Below, one piece after another: positions 7,730 through 14,572 of a stretch of DNA of 32,786 nt. A program made the translations under genes and the position numbers. The stretch spans positions 1 to 32,786 of the forward strand of contig CATLIX010000039.1 in the NCBI GenBank assembly GCA_949959185.1, given 5' to 3'. Position 1 is the first letter of the stretch; every line of letters starts with the position of its first letter. The notes beneath the pieces are model-generated. The model was not told the origin of the DNA. It made no database searches and saw nothing but the letters and a program-made list of their open reading frames with translations. This DNA comes from an uncultured Eubacterium sp. GTDB taxonomy: Bacteria; Bacillota; Clostridia; Lachnospirales; Lachnospiraceae.

Positions 7730-7758
7730 ATTGTAGCATTTCATATACTCTTTTGCAA
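7730..7758 (-). promoter_or_regulatory. Promoter of the coiled-coil gene
   Basis: Minus strand TTGCAA (7753-7758), 17-base spacer, TACAAT (7730-7735). Predicted start near 7723, giving an 80-base leader. Confidence 0.65.
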
Positions 7759-7820
7759 GGAATTGATTTATACAGGTGTGTTTTGCAAACGACGAGGGCT
7801 GAACGGTTACCTTCCGTCCG

Positions 7821-8264
7821 CTACGGTATGTAATTCTGTATCTGGTCCTTATATTTGTCATACAGTCCCTGCAGTTCCTGCCTGTCTTCTTCACTTATCT
7901 GGCCTTCTGCCAGATTTCTGAGTCCCCCCGCATCTCCGCTGGCCGCCATATCCGCCGCCTGTCTGATATTTTCCGGAGAAATATACTTTTCTGCAATTTC
8001 CGTTACTTTTTGTATATCTTCCTCATCCATCTGTTCTTCTATCTGAGCGGCGATATCGGAAACATCTGCTTCCTGTCCGCCAATCTGAACCGTCTGCCCA
8101 ATCTGCGCTTCCAGCATTTTTCTGCCGATTTCCACAGCAGCTTTCGTTTTTATGTTTTGTATAATAACGTGGCGGCCTGCAAACAATACTCCCGCAGTCA
8201 CAACCAGGACTGTCGTGACTGCCAGCAATGTCATATGTTTTTTCCGCTTTTTCTGCTTTCCCAT
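7821..8264 (-). CDS. Membrane-anchored helical protein of unknown function
   Basis: 147 residues. A short basic head (MGKQKKRKKHM) is followed by one hydrophobic stretch (TLLAVTTVLVVTAGVLFAG, residues 12-30), a signal anchor with no clear cleavage site. The remaining 115 residues are acidic and predicted helical (QIEEQMDEEDIQKVTEIAEK, then SGDAGGLRNLAEGQISEEDR), likely outside the membrane. I do not recognise a family. Start supported by AGGAGGTATTAGA. It lies upstream of the coiled-coil gene but about 180 bases away, across a separate promoter, so the two need not be one operon. Confidence 0.7.
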   Translation of the reverse strand: MGKQKKRKKHMTLLAVTTVLVVTAGVLFAGRHVIIQNIKTKAAVEIGRKMLEAQIGQTVQIGGQEADVSDIAAQIEEQMDEEDIQKVTEIAEKYISPENIRQAADMAASGDAGGLRNLAEGQISEEDRQELQGLYDKYKDQIQNYIP

Positions 8265-8284
8265 TCTAATACCTCCTGAAAGTC

Positions 8285-8344
8285 AAAAAACCCGCAGCAG
8301 TCTGGAGGACGTCAATCCTGACATACTTCAGGCTGCCGGGGTTT
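8285..8344 (-). terminator. Terminator after the 28-aa membrane peptide gene
   Basis: On the minus strand AAACCCCGGCAGCCTG pairs imperfectly with CAGACTGCTGCGGGTTT, followed by TTTTTT. It separates the small peptide gene from the gene at 7821-8264. Confidence 0.7.
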
Positions 8345-8361
8345 CCAGCATGTTCTGAATT

Positions 8362-8448
8362 TTATTTTGCTGCGCGATAGCCGGCAAACAAAGCACCTGC
8401 TGCTGCCAGAACCACCAAAATCAAAATGAAACCTTTTTTCTTTCGCAT
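8362..8448 (-). CDS. Small membrane peptide, 28 aa
   Basis: A short reading frame encoding three lysines after Met-Arg, a hydrophobic run (GFILILVVLAAAGALFAGY) and a basic end (RAAK). It has a textbook ribosome site (AGGAGG, 8 bases before ATG 8448) and is followed 18 bases later by a strong terminator, so it is very likely expressed although tiny. The layout is a single-span membrane peptide with its N-terminus probably inside. No family recognised. It lies between the membrane-anchored protein gene and the FeoB-associated peptide gene. Confidence 0.65.
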   Translation of the reverse strand: MRKKKGFILILVVLAAAGALFAGYRAAK

Positions 8449-8551
8449 AAACAGCACCTCCTGAATTAATGTTAGAACAAATCTGTGCATGTTTATCATA
8501 ACATAATTTCAGAAGGTGTGTTTTATAACTTTCTTAATATTTTATAAACTT

Positions 8552-8704
8552 TTACATTTCCTGTTTCTCAAAACAGTTCTTTCCGCATCCGCTGCACCCG
8601 CCGCAGCCTCCGCCGCATTTTCCCGCTTTTCTGTCTCTGTATATGCTGGCTGCCGCACCTGCGGCAATTATTAATACGATTCCACCGACAATAAATGTTC
8701 CCAC
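8552..8704 (-). CDS. FeoB-associated Cys-rich membrane protein, 50 aa
   Basis: GTG start with AGGAGGAGAAAAA upstream. Residues 1-20 are a membrane span (GTFIVGGIVLIIAAGAAAS); residues 29-43 are Cys/Gly rich (KCGGGCGGCSGCGKNC), with five cysteines able to bind metal. This matches the small peptides that accompany ferrous-iron transporter FeoB in Firmicutes (PF12669). No feoA or feoB lies within the window, so this copy is an orphan. Its promoter (8751-8779) overlaps a palindrome like those of DtxR-family metal regulators, supporting an iron-linked role. Start codon choice is firm because no ATG lies near. Confidence 0.75.
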   Translation of the reverse strand: MGTFIVGGIVLIIAAGAAASIYRDRKAGKCGGGCGGCSGCGKNCFEKQEM

Positions 8705-8745
8705 TTTTTCTCCTCCTGTTCTTTCTGAGAATGGTTTTCATTCAG

Positions 8746-8765
8746 TAGTTAGTATATGCTAACTA
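8746..8765. promoter_or_regulatory. Palindromic operator over the -10 of the Cys-rich peptide gene
   Basis: TAGTTAGTATATGCTAACTA: 9 bases in each arm are complementary except one central pair. It covers the -10 box of the promoter at 8751-8779. The TTAG...CTAA arms resemble DtxR/IdeR/MntR-type sites, which would give repression by metal-loaded regulator. Confidence 0.6.
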
Positions 8766-8779
8766 TCAGGAAATGTCAA
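8751..8779 (-). promoter_or_regulatory. Promoter of the FeoB-associated peptide gene
   Basis: Minus strand TTGACA (8774-8779), 17-base spacer, TATACT (8751-8756): near consensus, as expected for a strong promoter held off by a repressor. Confidence 0.75.
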
Positions 8780-8922
8780 GAGGAAATACTCGTATCTGTT
8801 CGGAATAAGTAACAGTTTTTAAATTATCATTCCGGCTATATTCCTAACCAAACAGCGTCATCTGTGTAATATCTGTGACAATAAATTTTTGCCTGAGAAC
8901 AACATGGCAACCGTATACATAG

Positions 8923-9642
8923 TTACACCCGATAAGCTGTCTCCAGCGCAATTTCAATCATTTTTCCAAATCCTGTCTGCCTCTGTTCAGCAGTAAGCTG
9001 CTCCGGCCTGTAAATATGGTCGGAAATAGTCAGAATACACAGCGCGCGTTTACCTGCTCTGGCCGCGTTCAGATAAAGGGCTCCGCTCTCCATCTCCACA
9101 GCAAGCACACCCATTTTCCGGAAACAGTCTTTGCTGTTCGGACGGTCCGTATAAAATGCGTCCTCCGACAGAATATTTCCTACCCTTACCGGAGTTCCCA
9201 GATCCTTCGCGCTCTCCACTGCTGTACTCAGCAGAGTATAGTCTGCCAGAGGGGCCAGATGACCGGGGCAGTCAAACTGATCCGGATAATCTGATACAAT
9301 GGAAGCGCCCATTCCGATTACCACATCCAGCACATTCACATCATCCAGAATAGCACCTGCAGAGCCCACCCGGATGATATTATCCACATCATAAAAATGG
9401 TACAGTTCATAGGAATAAATTCCTATGGAAGGCATTCCCATGCCGGAGCCCATCACAGACAGCTCTTTCCCTTTATAAAGTCCGGTATATCCCAGCATTC
9501 CCCGTACCTGATTCACACATCTTACCTGTTCCAGATACGTCTCGGCAATATACCTGGCACGCAGGGGATCCCCCGGCATTAACACAGTTTTTGCAAAATC
9601 TCCGGCTTTTGCCTCAATATGAGGTGTTGGTATGTTTGACAT
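8923..9642 (-). CDS. deoD: Purine-nucleoside phosphorylase, DeoD type
   Basis: Splits purine (deoxy)nucleosides with phosphate into base and (deoxy)ribose-1-phosphate. The 239 aa show the hexameric DeoD hallmarks: PTPHIEA at the start, VLMPGDPLRA (phosphate loop), GSGMGMPSIGIYSYEL, IRVGSAGA, and LAVEMESGALY followed by TISDHI (the catalytic Asp region). Length is normal. GGGAGG lies just upstream, and a promoter at 9677-9705 gives it its own transcript, starting within about 35 bases of the azlD stop. No deoABC or nucleoside transporter neighbours are present. Confidence 0.95.
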   Translation of the reverse strand: MSNIPTPHIEAKAGDFAKTVLMPGDPLRARYIAETYLEQVRCVNQVRGMLGYTGLYKGKELSVMGSGMGMPSIGIYSYELYHFYDVDNIIRVGSAGAILDDVNVLDVVIGMGASIVSDYPDQFDCPGHLAPLADYTLLSTAVESAKDLGTPVRVGNILSEDAFYTDRPNSKDCFRKMGVLAVEMESGALYLNAARAGKRALCILTISDHIYRPEQLTAEQRQTGFGKMIEIALETAYRV

Positions 9643-9676
9643 GATTTTTCCTCCCTTCCCTGTAAATCACAGTTCC

Positions 9677-9705
9677 ATTGTAACACGGTTTCCTGCCACT
9701 GTCAC
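9677..9705 (-). promoter_or_regulatory. Promoter of deoD
   Basis: Minus strand GTGACA (9700-9705), 17-base spacer, TACAAT (9677-9682), lying just after the azlD stop. Confidence 0.55.
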
Positions 9706-9713
9706 TTCCTTAT

Positions 9714-10028
9714 TTACAGGCCCGGTATCAGGCTCACAGCAAAGGCTGTTATGCTGGCACAGACCGCCACGGCAAACAGCCCCTTTCCCCGCCAGGCTGC
9801 CGCAAAAGCCGCCGCTACCCCGGCTATGGCTGTCACCGGAGAGCCGGTGGCATAGAGCACAGCCGGAAAAGTCATTGCACCCAGCACCGTATAAGGGATA
9901 TATGCCAGAAAAGAACGCACATACCGGTTTTCAATCTTTTTATGAAATGCCACAAAGGGAAGTACCCGGATGAGATAAGTCACCCCAAACATCACCAGCA
10001 GATATATCCGGAAATTTCCTGATTCCAT
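9714..10028 (-). CDS. azlD: AzlD-like branched-chain amino acid export subunit
   Basis: 104 residues, almost entirely hydrophobic with about four membrane spans (YLLVMFGVTYLIRVLPFVAF, then SFLAYIPYTVLGAMTFPAVL, AIAGVAAAFAAAWRGKGLFA and VAVCASITAFAVSLI). Matches the small AzlD subunit that works with AzlC in export of branched-chain amino acids or analogues. The start is placed at 10028, where ATG overlaps the azlC stop by one base (TAATG), the usual coupled arrangement. A longer in-frame form starting at 10079 would run inside azlC and is unlikely. Confidence 0.88.
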   Translation of the reverse strand: MESGNFRIYLLVMFGVTYLIRVLPFVAFHKKIENRYVRSFLAYIPYTVLGAMTFPAVLYATGSPVTAIAGVAAAFAAAWRGKGLFAVAVCASITAFAVSLIPGL

Positions 10029-10747
10029 TATGTGTCCTCCTGTCCGTCCTTTTCTTTTTCTTCTTCCATGGGAAAACACAGGGCTCCAACTGCCGAAGCG
10101 GCCACTGCGCAGATAATAATGGCAAAGCCCTGGGAAATTCCCCGGAACAGGGGAATATAGTAAATGCAGCAGCTCAAAACTACTGCCAGTATCACCATTT
10201 TCAGAATTTTAGCTTCTTTTTTCATGGCAGGCACGATAATGGCAATAAACATCCCGTATATGGCCAGGCCAAGAGCGTCGCTGATCTGTTTTGGAAGAAT
10301 GTTCCCGCAGACTGCCCCGGCCAGTGTCCCGGACGTCCAGCCCAGATAAGGCAGTACCGCAAGACCGGCAAAATAGCGGCTGTTTACCTCCCCTTCCCGG
10401 CTCATGGCCACTGCAAAAATCTCGTCCGTATTCGCAAAACCCAGAACCAGTTTTTTAGCGGCGCCGAACCGGCTGTCCACTTTCTGAGACAGAGAAATAC
10501 TCATCAGCGCATACCTGAGATTAATGACAAACTGAGACACAGCCATTTCCAGATAAGAGCCTGCGGCAGCCATCACCGTAATGCCCGCAAACTGCCCGGC
10601 AGAAGTCATATTCATCATGGAAACCAGCAAAGCCTCCCACCATCCAAGACCGGAGGCAACTGCTGCCAGCCCAAAGGTAAAGGAAACGGAAAAATACCCG
10701 ATTCCAATAGGACTTCCATCTTTTATTCCCTGTAAAAACTGTTTCAT
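10028..10747 (-). CDS. azlC: AzlC family branched-chain amino acid exporter, large subunit
   Basis: 239 residues with the AzlC signature near the N-terminus (GIKDGSPIGIGYFSVSFTFG, then SMMNMTSAGQFAGI) and at least five membrane spans, ending in a charged tail (PMEEEKEKDGQEDT). Forms an inner-membrane exporter with AzlD, translated from the same message with a one-base overlap. Substrate is by family only: leucine-type amino acids, analogues or azaleucine. GAGGATGAGAAA precedes the ATG. No Lrp-type regulator is adjacent, and the promoter upstream is not clear to me. Confidence 0.9.
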   Translation of the reverse strand: MKQFLQGIKDGSPIGIGYFSVSFTFGLAAVASGLGWWEALLVSMMNMTSAGQFAGITVMAAAGSYLEMAVSQFVINLRYALMSISLSQKVDSRFGAAKKLVLGFANTDEIFAVAMSREGEVNSRYFAGLAVLPYLGWTSGTLAGAVCGNILPKQISDALGLAIYGMFIAIIVPAMKKEAKILKMVILAVVLSCCIYYIPLFRGISQGFAIIICAVAASAVGALCFPMEEEKEKDGQEDT

Positions 10748-10819
10748 TTTCTCATCCTCTTATCTATTATTCCGAACAGTTCCCATCATGGAAATCAACA
10801 GAGCTTTCCAAATTAACCC

Positions 10820-10848
10820 TTGCCAAACCGGTATGTTCAGGCTATGAT
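10820..10848 (+). promoter_or_regulatory. Promoter of the 86-aa membrane protein gene
   Basis: TTGCCA (10820-10825), 17-base spacer, TATGAT (10843-10848). The leader then holds a GCGCC-GGCA-GGCGC hairpin (10885-10898) just before the ribosome site. Confidence 0.6.
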
Positions 10849-10913
10849 AAGAACGGAACATAAACCATATGTACGGTTCATTTGCGCCGGCAGGCGCAGG
10901 AATGGAGGAAATC

Positions 10914-11174
10914 ATGAAAAAAGTACAGCGTATCCTGGCAGTTCTCGGCGTTATCCTGCTCCTGGGCCTTTACCTTGCCACCCTGATTTTCGCCCTGCTG
11001 GGAAAAAATTTCTTCCCCATGTTCATGGCGGCTCTCTTTTCCAGCTTTGTGCTTCCGGTACTTCTCTGGGTCTATGGATTTGTCTACCGTCTGATTAAGA
11101 AAAATACTTCCGAAGATACCGTAACCCATGAGGCTCAGTCTTCCGAAAACAACGGAGACACCCCTTCCCTGTAG
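10914..11174 (+). CDS. Small two-span membrane protein of unknown function
   Basis: 86 residues: a basic head (MKKVQR), two hydrophobic segments (ILAVLGVILLLGLYLATLIF, residues 7-26, and FFPMFMAALFSSFVLPVLLW, residues 33-52) and a polar acidic tail (TSEDTVTHEAQSSENNGDT). Many Clostridia have such proteins downstream of or beside tRNA or transport genes, but none is named. Start at 10914 because GGAGG lies 5 bases upstream; an in-frame ATG at 10869 precedes the ribosome site. It has its own promoter and is the only plus-strand gene between azlC and the LysR divergent region. Confidence 0.7.
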   Translation: MKKVQRILAVLGVILLLGLYLATLIFALLGKNFFPMFMAALFSSFVLPVLLWVYGFVYRLIKKNTSEDTVTHEAQSSENNGDTPSL

Positions 11175-11281
11175 ACAATATGCAGCTCATGGAGCGTCCC
11201 TGCCATGGCGGATAACCGGCTGTATCTGGTATGCCTGACCGGATAAACATAATATATGCAGACGCGGACAGATGCAAAGGG

Positions 11282-11887
11282 TTACGCTTCCACTCCCAGG
11301 CTGCGCAGTTCTTCTTCCGCCTGAGACTTTGTATGAAAGTGGATGGTTGCCATGCCGAGCTGATTTGCGGCAATGATATTGCCCCTGTTATCATCCAGAA
11401 ATACACATTCCGTCGCATCCAGATGATATTTTCTCAGCAGCGCCTCATAAATCTCCGGCTCCGGCTTGGTGGCCTGCACTTCATAGGAGAAAATGGCTCC
11501 GTCCACCTCCTCCACAAAGGAAAGTTCTTCTATACTCTGAGAATAGAGCCTTCTGGGATAATTGGAAAGAAGATATACCTTATATCCCTGAGCCTGCAGA
11601 CTCCGAATCCAGTCATGAGCATAATCATACCGTCTGATACAGTTGCCAAGATTGTCCCAGAACCGCATAATTTCCGCTTCACAGTCCGGCGCTTTCTCCA
11701 GAAATCCCTGAAGAATTTCTTCATCTGACATTCTGCTCCGGTCAAATTCATTCCACAGCTCCGACAAAACGGTGGCACTGGCCACTTTCTCATAAACTTT
11801 CGGCGGAAAATCCAGGGTATCCATAAATCCCTGCCAGTCAAAATCCACCAGTACCTTTCCCACATCAAACACAATATTTTTTATCAT
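11282..11887 (-). CDS. HAD-superfamily phosphatase (YihX-like)
   Basis: 201 residues in the preferred form. Motif I is VFDVGKVLVDFDW (the second Asp of the usual DxD is replaced, reading DVGKVL as in the YihX/acid-phosphatase-like subgroup), motif II LLSNYPRRL, motif III ATKPEPEIYEALL, motif IV CVFLDDNRGNIIAA. It should be a cytosolic sugar-phosphate or nucleotide phosphatase; substrate unknown. The start MIKNIVFDV at 11887 is typical, with AAGGG 8 bases upstream; 11909 (MENKGKS) is an in-frame alternative. It lies 10 bases after the purA stop and is probably co-transcribed. Confidence 0.85.
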   Translation of the reverse strand: MIKNIVFDVGKVLVDFDWQGFMDTLDFPPKVYEKVASATVLSELWNEFDRSRMSDEEILQGFLEKAPDCEAEIMRFWDNLGNCIRRYDYAHDWIRSLQAQGYKVYLLSNYPRRLYSQSIEELSFVEEVDGAIFSYEVQATKPEPEIYEALLRKYHLDATECVFLDDNRGNIIAANQLGMATIHFHTKSQAEEELRSLGVEA

Positions 11888-11897
11888 ACTTTTTCCC

Positions 11898-13181
11898 TTA
11901 TTTTCCATTTCGGTAAATAATATCCTCCCTGCCCGGTCCATTGGAAATCATGGTTATGGGGAAACCGATTTTTTCCTCCACAAATTCAATATACTTCCGG
12001 CAGTTTTCCGGCAGTTCCTCATATCTGCGGATACCGCGGATATCGCATTTCCATCCCGGAAGGGTTTCCAGCACCGGTTTCGCTTTCTCCAGTTTCACGG
12101 TAGCCGGAAACTCCGTAGTAATTTCCCCGTCTATATCATATGCGGTACACACCGGAATTTCATCCAGATATCCCAGTACGTCCAGCACTGTAAAAGCCAC
12201 ATCGGTAGTGCCCTGAATACGACAGCCGTATTTGCTGGCCACCACATCGAACCATCCCATACGTCTGGGCCTTCCTGTGGTTGCTCCGTACTCTCCCCCG
12301 TCGCCGCCCCGGCGGCGCAGTTCATCTGCTTCCTCGCCGAAAATTTCGCTGACAAAGGCTCCTGCCCCCACTGCGGAGGAATAGGCTTTGCATACGGTAA
12401 TAATCTTTTTAATCTCATAGGGGGGAAGCCCGGCCCCGATAGCCCCGTAAGCCGCCAGTGTGGAAGATGAGGTAACCATAGGATAGATTCCGTGATCCGG
12501 GTCTTTTAACGAGCCCAGCTGGCCTTCCAGCAGAATATTTTTGCCGGTTTTTACCGCCTCCCACAGGTACGCGGAAGTATCGCACACATAAGGCTCCACC
12601 ATAGTCCTGTATTCTTTCAGCTCTTTCAGCAAATCTTCCGGATTCAGCAGAGGCTTATGATACAGGTGTTCCAGCAGCACATTTTTCGTCTCGCAGATAC
12701 GCTCTGCTTTTTCTTTCAATGCCTCTTCTTCAAACAGTTCACTGACCTGGAACCCGATTTTTGCATATTTATCAGAATAAAAGGGCGCAATTCCTGATTT
12801 GGTGGAACCGAAGGATTTTCCTCCCAGCCGTTCCTCCTCATACTGGTCAAACAGAATATGGTAGGACATTACCATCTGAGCCCGGTCGGACACCAGAATC
12901 TTCGGCCGGGGTACTCCTCTGTCCACAATGGAGCGGATTTCTTCAAAGAGTACCGGAATATTCAATGCCACTCCATTTCCGATAATACTTGTGGTGTGGC
13001 CATAAAATACGCCGCTTGGCAGGGTGTGCAGTGCAAATTTCCCATAATCATTGACAATGGTATGGCCTGCATTTGCCCCTCCCTGAAACCGCACAATAAT
13101 GTCAGCTTCTTTTGCCAGCATATCGGTAATTTTTCCTTTTCCCTCGTCTCCCCAGTTTGCACCAACAATTGCATTTACCAT
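11898..13181 (-). CDS. purA: Adenylosuccinate synthetase
   Basis: Joins IMP and aspartate using GTP to give adenylosuccinate, the first committed step to AMP. 427 aa, the usual length. GANWGDEGKGKITDML (start of protein, GTP loop), RFQGGANAGHTI, LPSGVF, GSTKSGIAPFYSDK, LLEGQLG, PMVTSSSTLAAY, GEYGATTGRPRRMGWFD and ISNGPGREDII are all present. Start at 13181 fits AAGGAGGAACTTTAC. A 37-residue in-frame upstream extension begins before this ribosome site and has no family match. A 14-bp tandem array lies upstream of the promoter. Confidence 0.97.
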   Translation of the reverse strand: MVNAIVGANWGDEGKGKITDMLAKEADIIVRFQGGANAGHTIVNDYGKFALHTLPSGVFYGHTTSIIGNGVALNIPVLFEEIRSIVDRGVPRPKILVSDRAQMVMSYHILFDQYEEERLGGKSFGSTKSGIAPFYSDKYAKIGFQVSELFEEEALKEKAERICETKNVLLEHLYHKPLLNPEDLLKELKEYRTMVEPYVCDTSAYLWEAVKTGKNILLEGQLGSLKDPDHGIYPMVTSSSTLAAYGAIGAGLPPYEIKKIITVCKAYSSAVGAGAFVSEIFGEEADELRRRGGDGGEYGATTGRPRRMGWFDVVASKYGCRIQGTTDVAFTVLDVLGYLDEIPVCTAYDIDGEITTEFPATVKLEKAKPVLETLPGWKCDIRGIRRYEELPENCRKYIEFVEEKIGFPITMISNGPGREDIIYRNGK

Positions 13182-13280
13182 GTAAAGTTCCTCCTTATTT
13201 CCCTTCTTCCAGAGGGAATCCTTTGCTTTCTGTTCGTTACTTCCTGGATTATGCCGGAAATATTTCCCGGACACCAGTTT

Positions 13281-13309
13281 AGTATACCCCAATTCTCTGT
13301 ATAAGTAAA
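13281..13309 (-). promoter_or_regulatory. Likely promoter of purA
   Basis: Minus strand TTTACT (13304-13309), 17-base spacer, TATACT (13281-13286). The predicted leader is about 95 bases. Confidence 0.45.
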
Positions 13310-13346
13310 ATCAATGTTTATTATATTTAGCATAAATTCTTATTAT

Positions 13347-13442
13347 GGCAGTCTTCTCACGACAGTTTTCTTTTGACAGTCTTCTCACGACAGTTTTCTT
13401 TTGACAGTCTTCTCATAACAGTTTTCTTTTGACAGTCTTTCC
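13347..13442. repeat. 14-bp tandem array upstream of purA
   Basis: Consensus GACAGTYTTCTYWY in 14-base steps, six full copies plus a partial one. Alternate copies (TCTTCTCAC versus TTTTCTTTT endings) give a 28-base higher-order unit at 13347, 13375 and 13403. It lies between the LysR stop and the purA promoter and contains no gene. Confidence 0.85.
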
Positions 13443-13462
13443 GGAAAGGAATAGCTTTTCTT

Positions 13463-14374
13463 CTACCGTTTTTTCTTTTCTCCATGCCTTTCGTCTATCA
13501 TTTCCAGCAGCTTTCCGGCAGCAGCCGGCACCGGTATCCGCTCGTCCGTCACCACACAGAATTCCCGGAAAGGAATCTTTTCTTCAAATTCAAGCAGAAA
13601 CAGTTCCCCTGTGCGCAGAAATTCTTCTGCAAAATCCTTCATCACACTGGCAATTCCCATCCCTTTTCTGGCAAACTGGATGAGCATATTGCTGGTGGCC
13701 AGTTCAAATTCCGGAGAAAGCACCACACCGTTTTTTTCCAGAAATCCATCCACATAATTCCGTGTGGAGGTATTTTTTTCCAGGCAGAGCACCGGCAGGC
13801 GTCCCAGCTCCTGATAAGAGAGCACCTGATTTTGCAGGAAACTGAATTTTTTTCCGGCTACAAACACGTCTTCAATCTGACGCACCTTTTTCACATTCCA
13901 GTCCCTGCGGTTGTTCAGGGGCGTACTCACCACGCCGAAATCAATTTTCCCGTCCTGGAGATGTTTCAGAGTCTCCGGCGTAGGCGCATTGGTCACCGCC
14001 ACCTTAATACCGGGAAACTGTTCGTGAAACTGTTCCAGCACTTCCAGCAGATAAAACTGCAATGTCATATCGCTGGCTCCGATTCGGATTTCCCCTGTTT
14101 CCAGATTCAGCATTTCCCGAAACTTCCGCTCTCCCTGCCGGATGTACTCGTATCCCCGCTGCACAAAGGAATAGAGCATTTCTCCTTCCGGTGTGAATCG
14201 GACGCCTCTGGGATTTCGGACAAACAGCGGACTGCCCAGGGATTCCTCCAGATGCCGGACCGCCTGACTTACCGCAGGCTGGGAGACGGACAGTTCTTCC
14301 GCCGCCAGAGTAATGCTTCCGGCTCTGCCCACATAATAAAAAATTTTATAATACTCCAGATTGATATCTACCAT
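13463..14374 (-). CDS. LysR-family transcriptional regulator
   Basis: 303 residues. The N-terminal winged helix is clear (YYKIFYYVGRAGSITLAAEE, LSVSQPAVSQAVRHLEESLG, PLFVRNPRGVRFTPEGEML), followed by a two-lobed substrate domain (GEIRIGASDMTLQFYLLEVL, DFGVVSTPL). The effector is unknown. The start MVDINLEYYKIF at 14374 has a GGGG stretch 8 bases upstream; an in-frame ATG at 14437 has no ribosome site. It is divergent from the TRIC/MATE operon, the normal position for a LysR regulator and its target. A candidate box lies at 14469-14490. Confidence 0.92.
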   Translation of the reverse strand: MVDINLEYYKIFYYVGRAGSITLAAEELSVSQPAVSQAVRHLEESLGSPLFVRNPRGVRFTPEGEMLYSFVQRGYEYIRQGERKFREMLNLETGEIRIGASDMTLQFYLLEVLEQFHEQFPGIKVAVTNAPTPETLKHLQDGKIDFGVVSTPLNNRRDWNVKKVRQIEDVFVAGKKFSFLQNQVLSYQELGRLPVLCLEKNTSTRNYVDGFLEKNGVVLSPEFELATSNMLIQFARKGMGIASVMKDFAEEFLRTGELFLLEFEEKIPFREFCVVTDERIPVPAAAGKLLEMIDERHGEKKKR

Positions 14375-14468
14375 ACATGCCGCCCCTGTTCCTGCCTTCA
14401 GGTACTGAATATTCTCTACTGTTCCTGTTACCATCATATTTTTTTATTATACAGCAGGCATGAGCAAA

Positions 14469-14490
14469 AATCGACACCTTTCTTTCGATT
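14469..14490. promoter_or_regulatory. Candidate LysR-type binding box
   Basis: AATCGA (14469-14474), 10 bases, TCGATT (14485-14490), containing a T-N-A core. Its centre is about 69 bases before the predicted TRIC transcript start, where LysR recognition sites usually lie. Confidence 0.4.
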
Positions 14491-14512
14491 ATTCTGTTAT
14501 GGTATTTTTCTA

Positions 14513-14541
14513 TTGTATTTTGCACCCGCATTCTGTATAAT
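14513..14541 (+). promoter_or_regulatory. Promoter of the TRIC-MATE operon
   Basis: TTGTAT (14513-14518), 17-base spacer, TATAAT (14536-14541), 31 bases before the start codon. Confidence 0.65.
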
Positions 14542-14572
14542 GATAGAATTCACTGAATCAAAGGAGTTTTTT

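Noticed and set aside
7655-7921. Short frames on both strands between the coiled-coil and membrane-anchored genes
   Set aside because: They lack ribosome sites and overlap the promoter and hairpin at 7699-7758.
13182-13292. 37-residue N-terminal extension of PurA
   Set aside because: It precedes the strong AAGGAGG site, lies within the leader and has no counterpart in the family.
13347-13442. CRISPR-like look of the short repeats upstream of purA
   Set aside because: The units are directly adjacent with no unique spacers and no cas genes are near.
13484-14572. In-frame 363-codon extension before the TRIC start
   Set aside because: It runs antisense through the LysR gene, upstream of the TRIC promoter and ribosome site.
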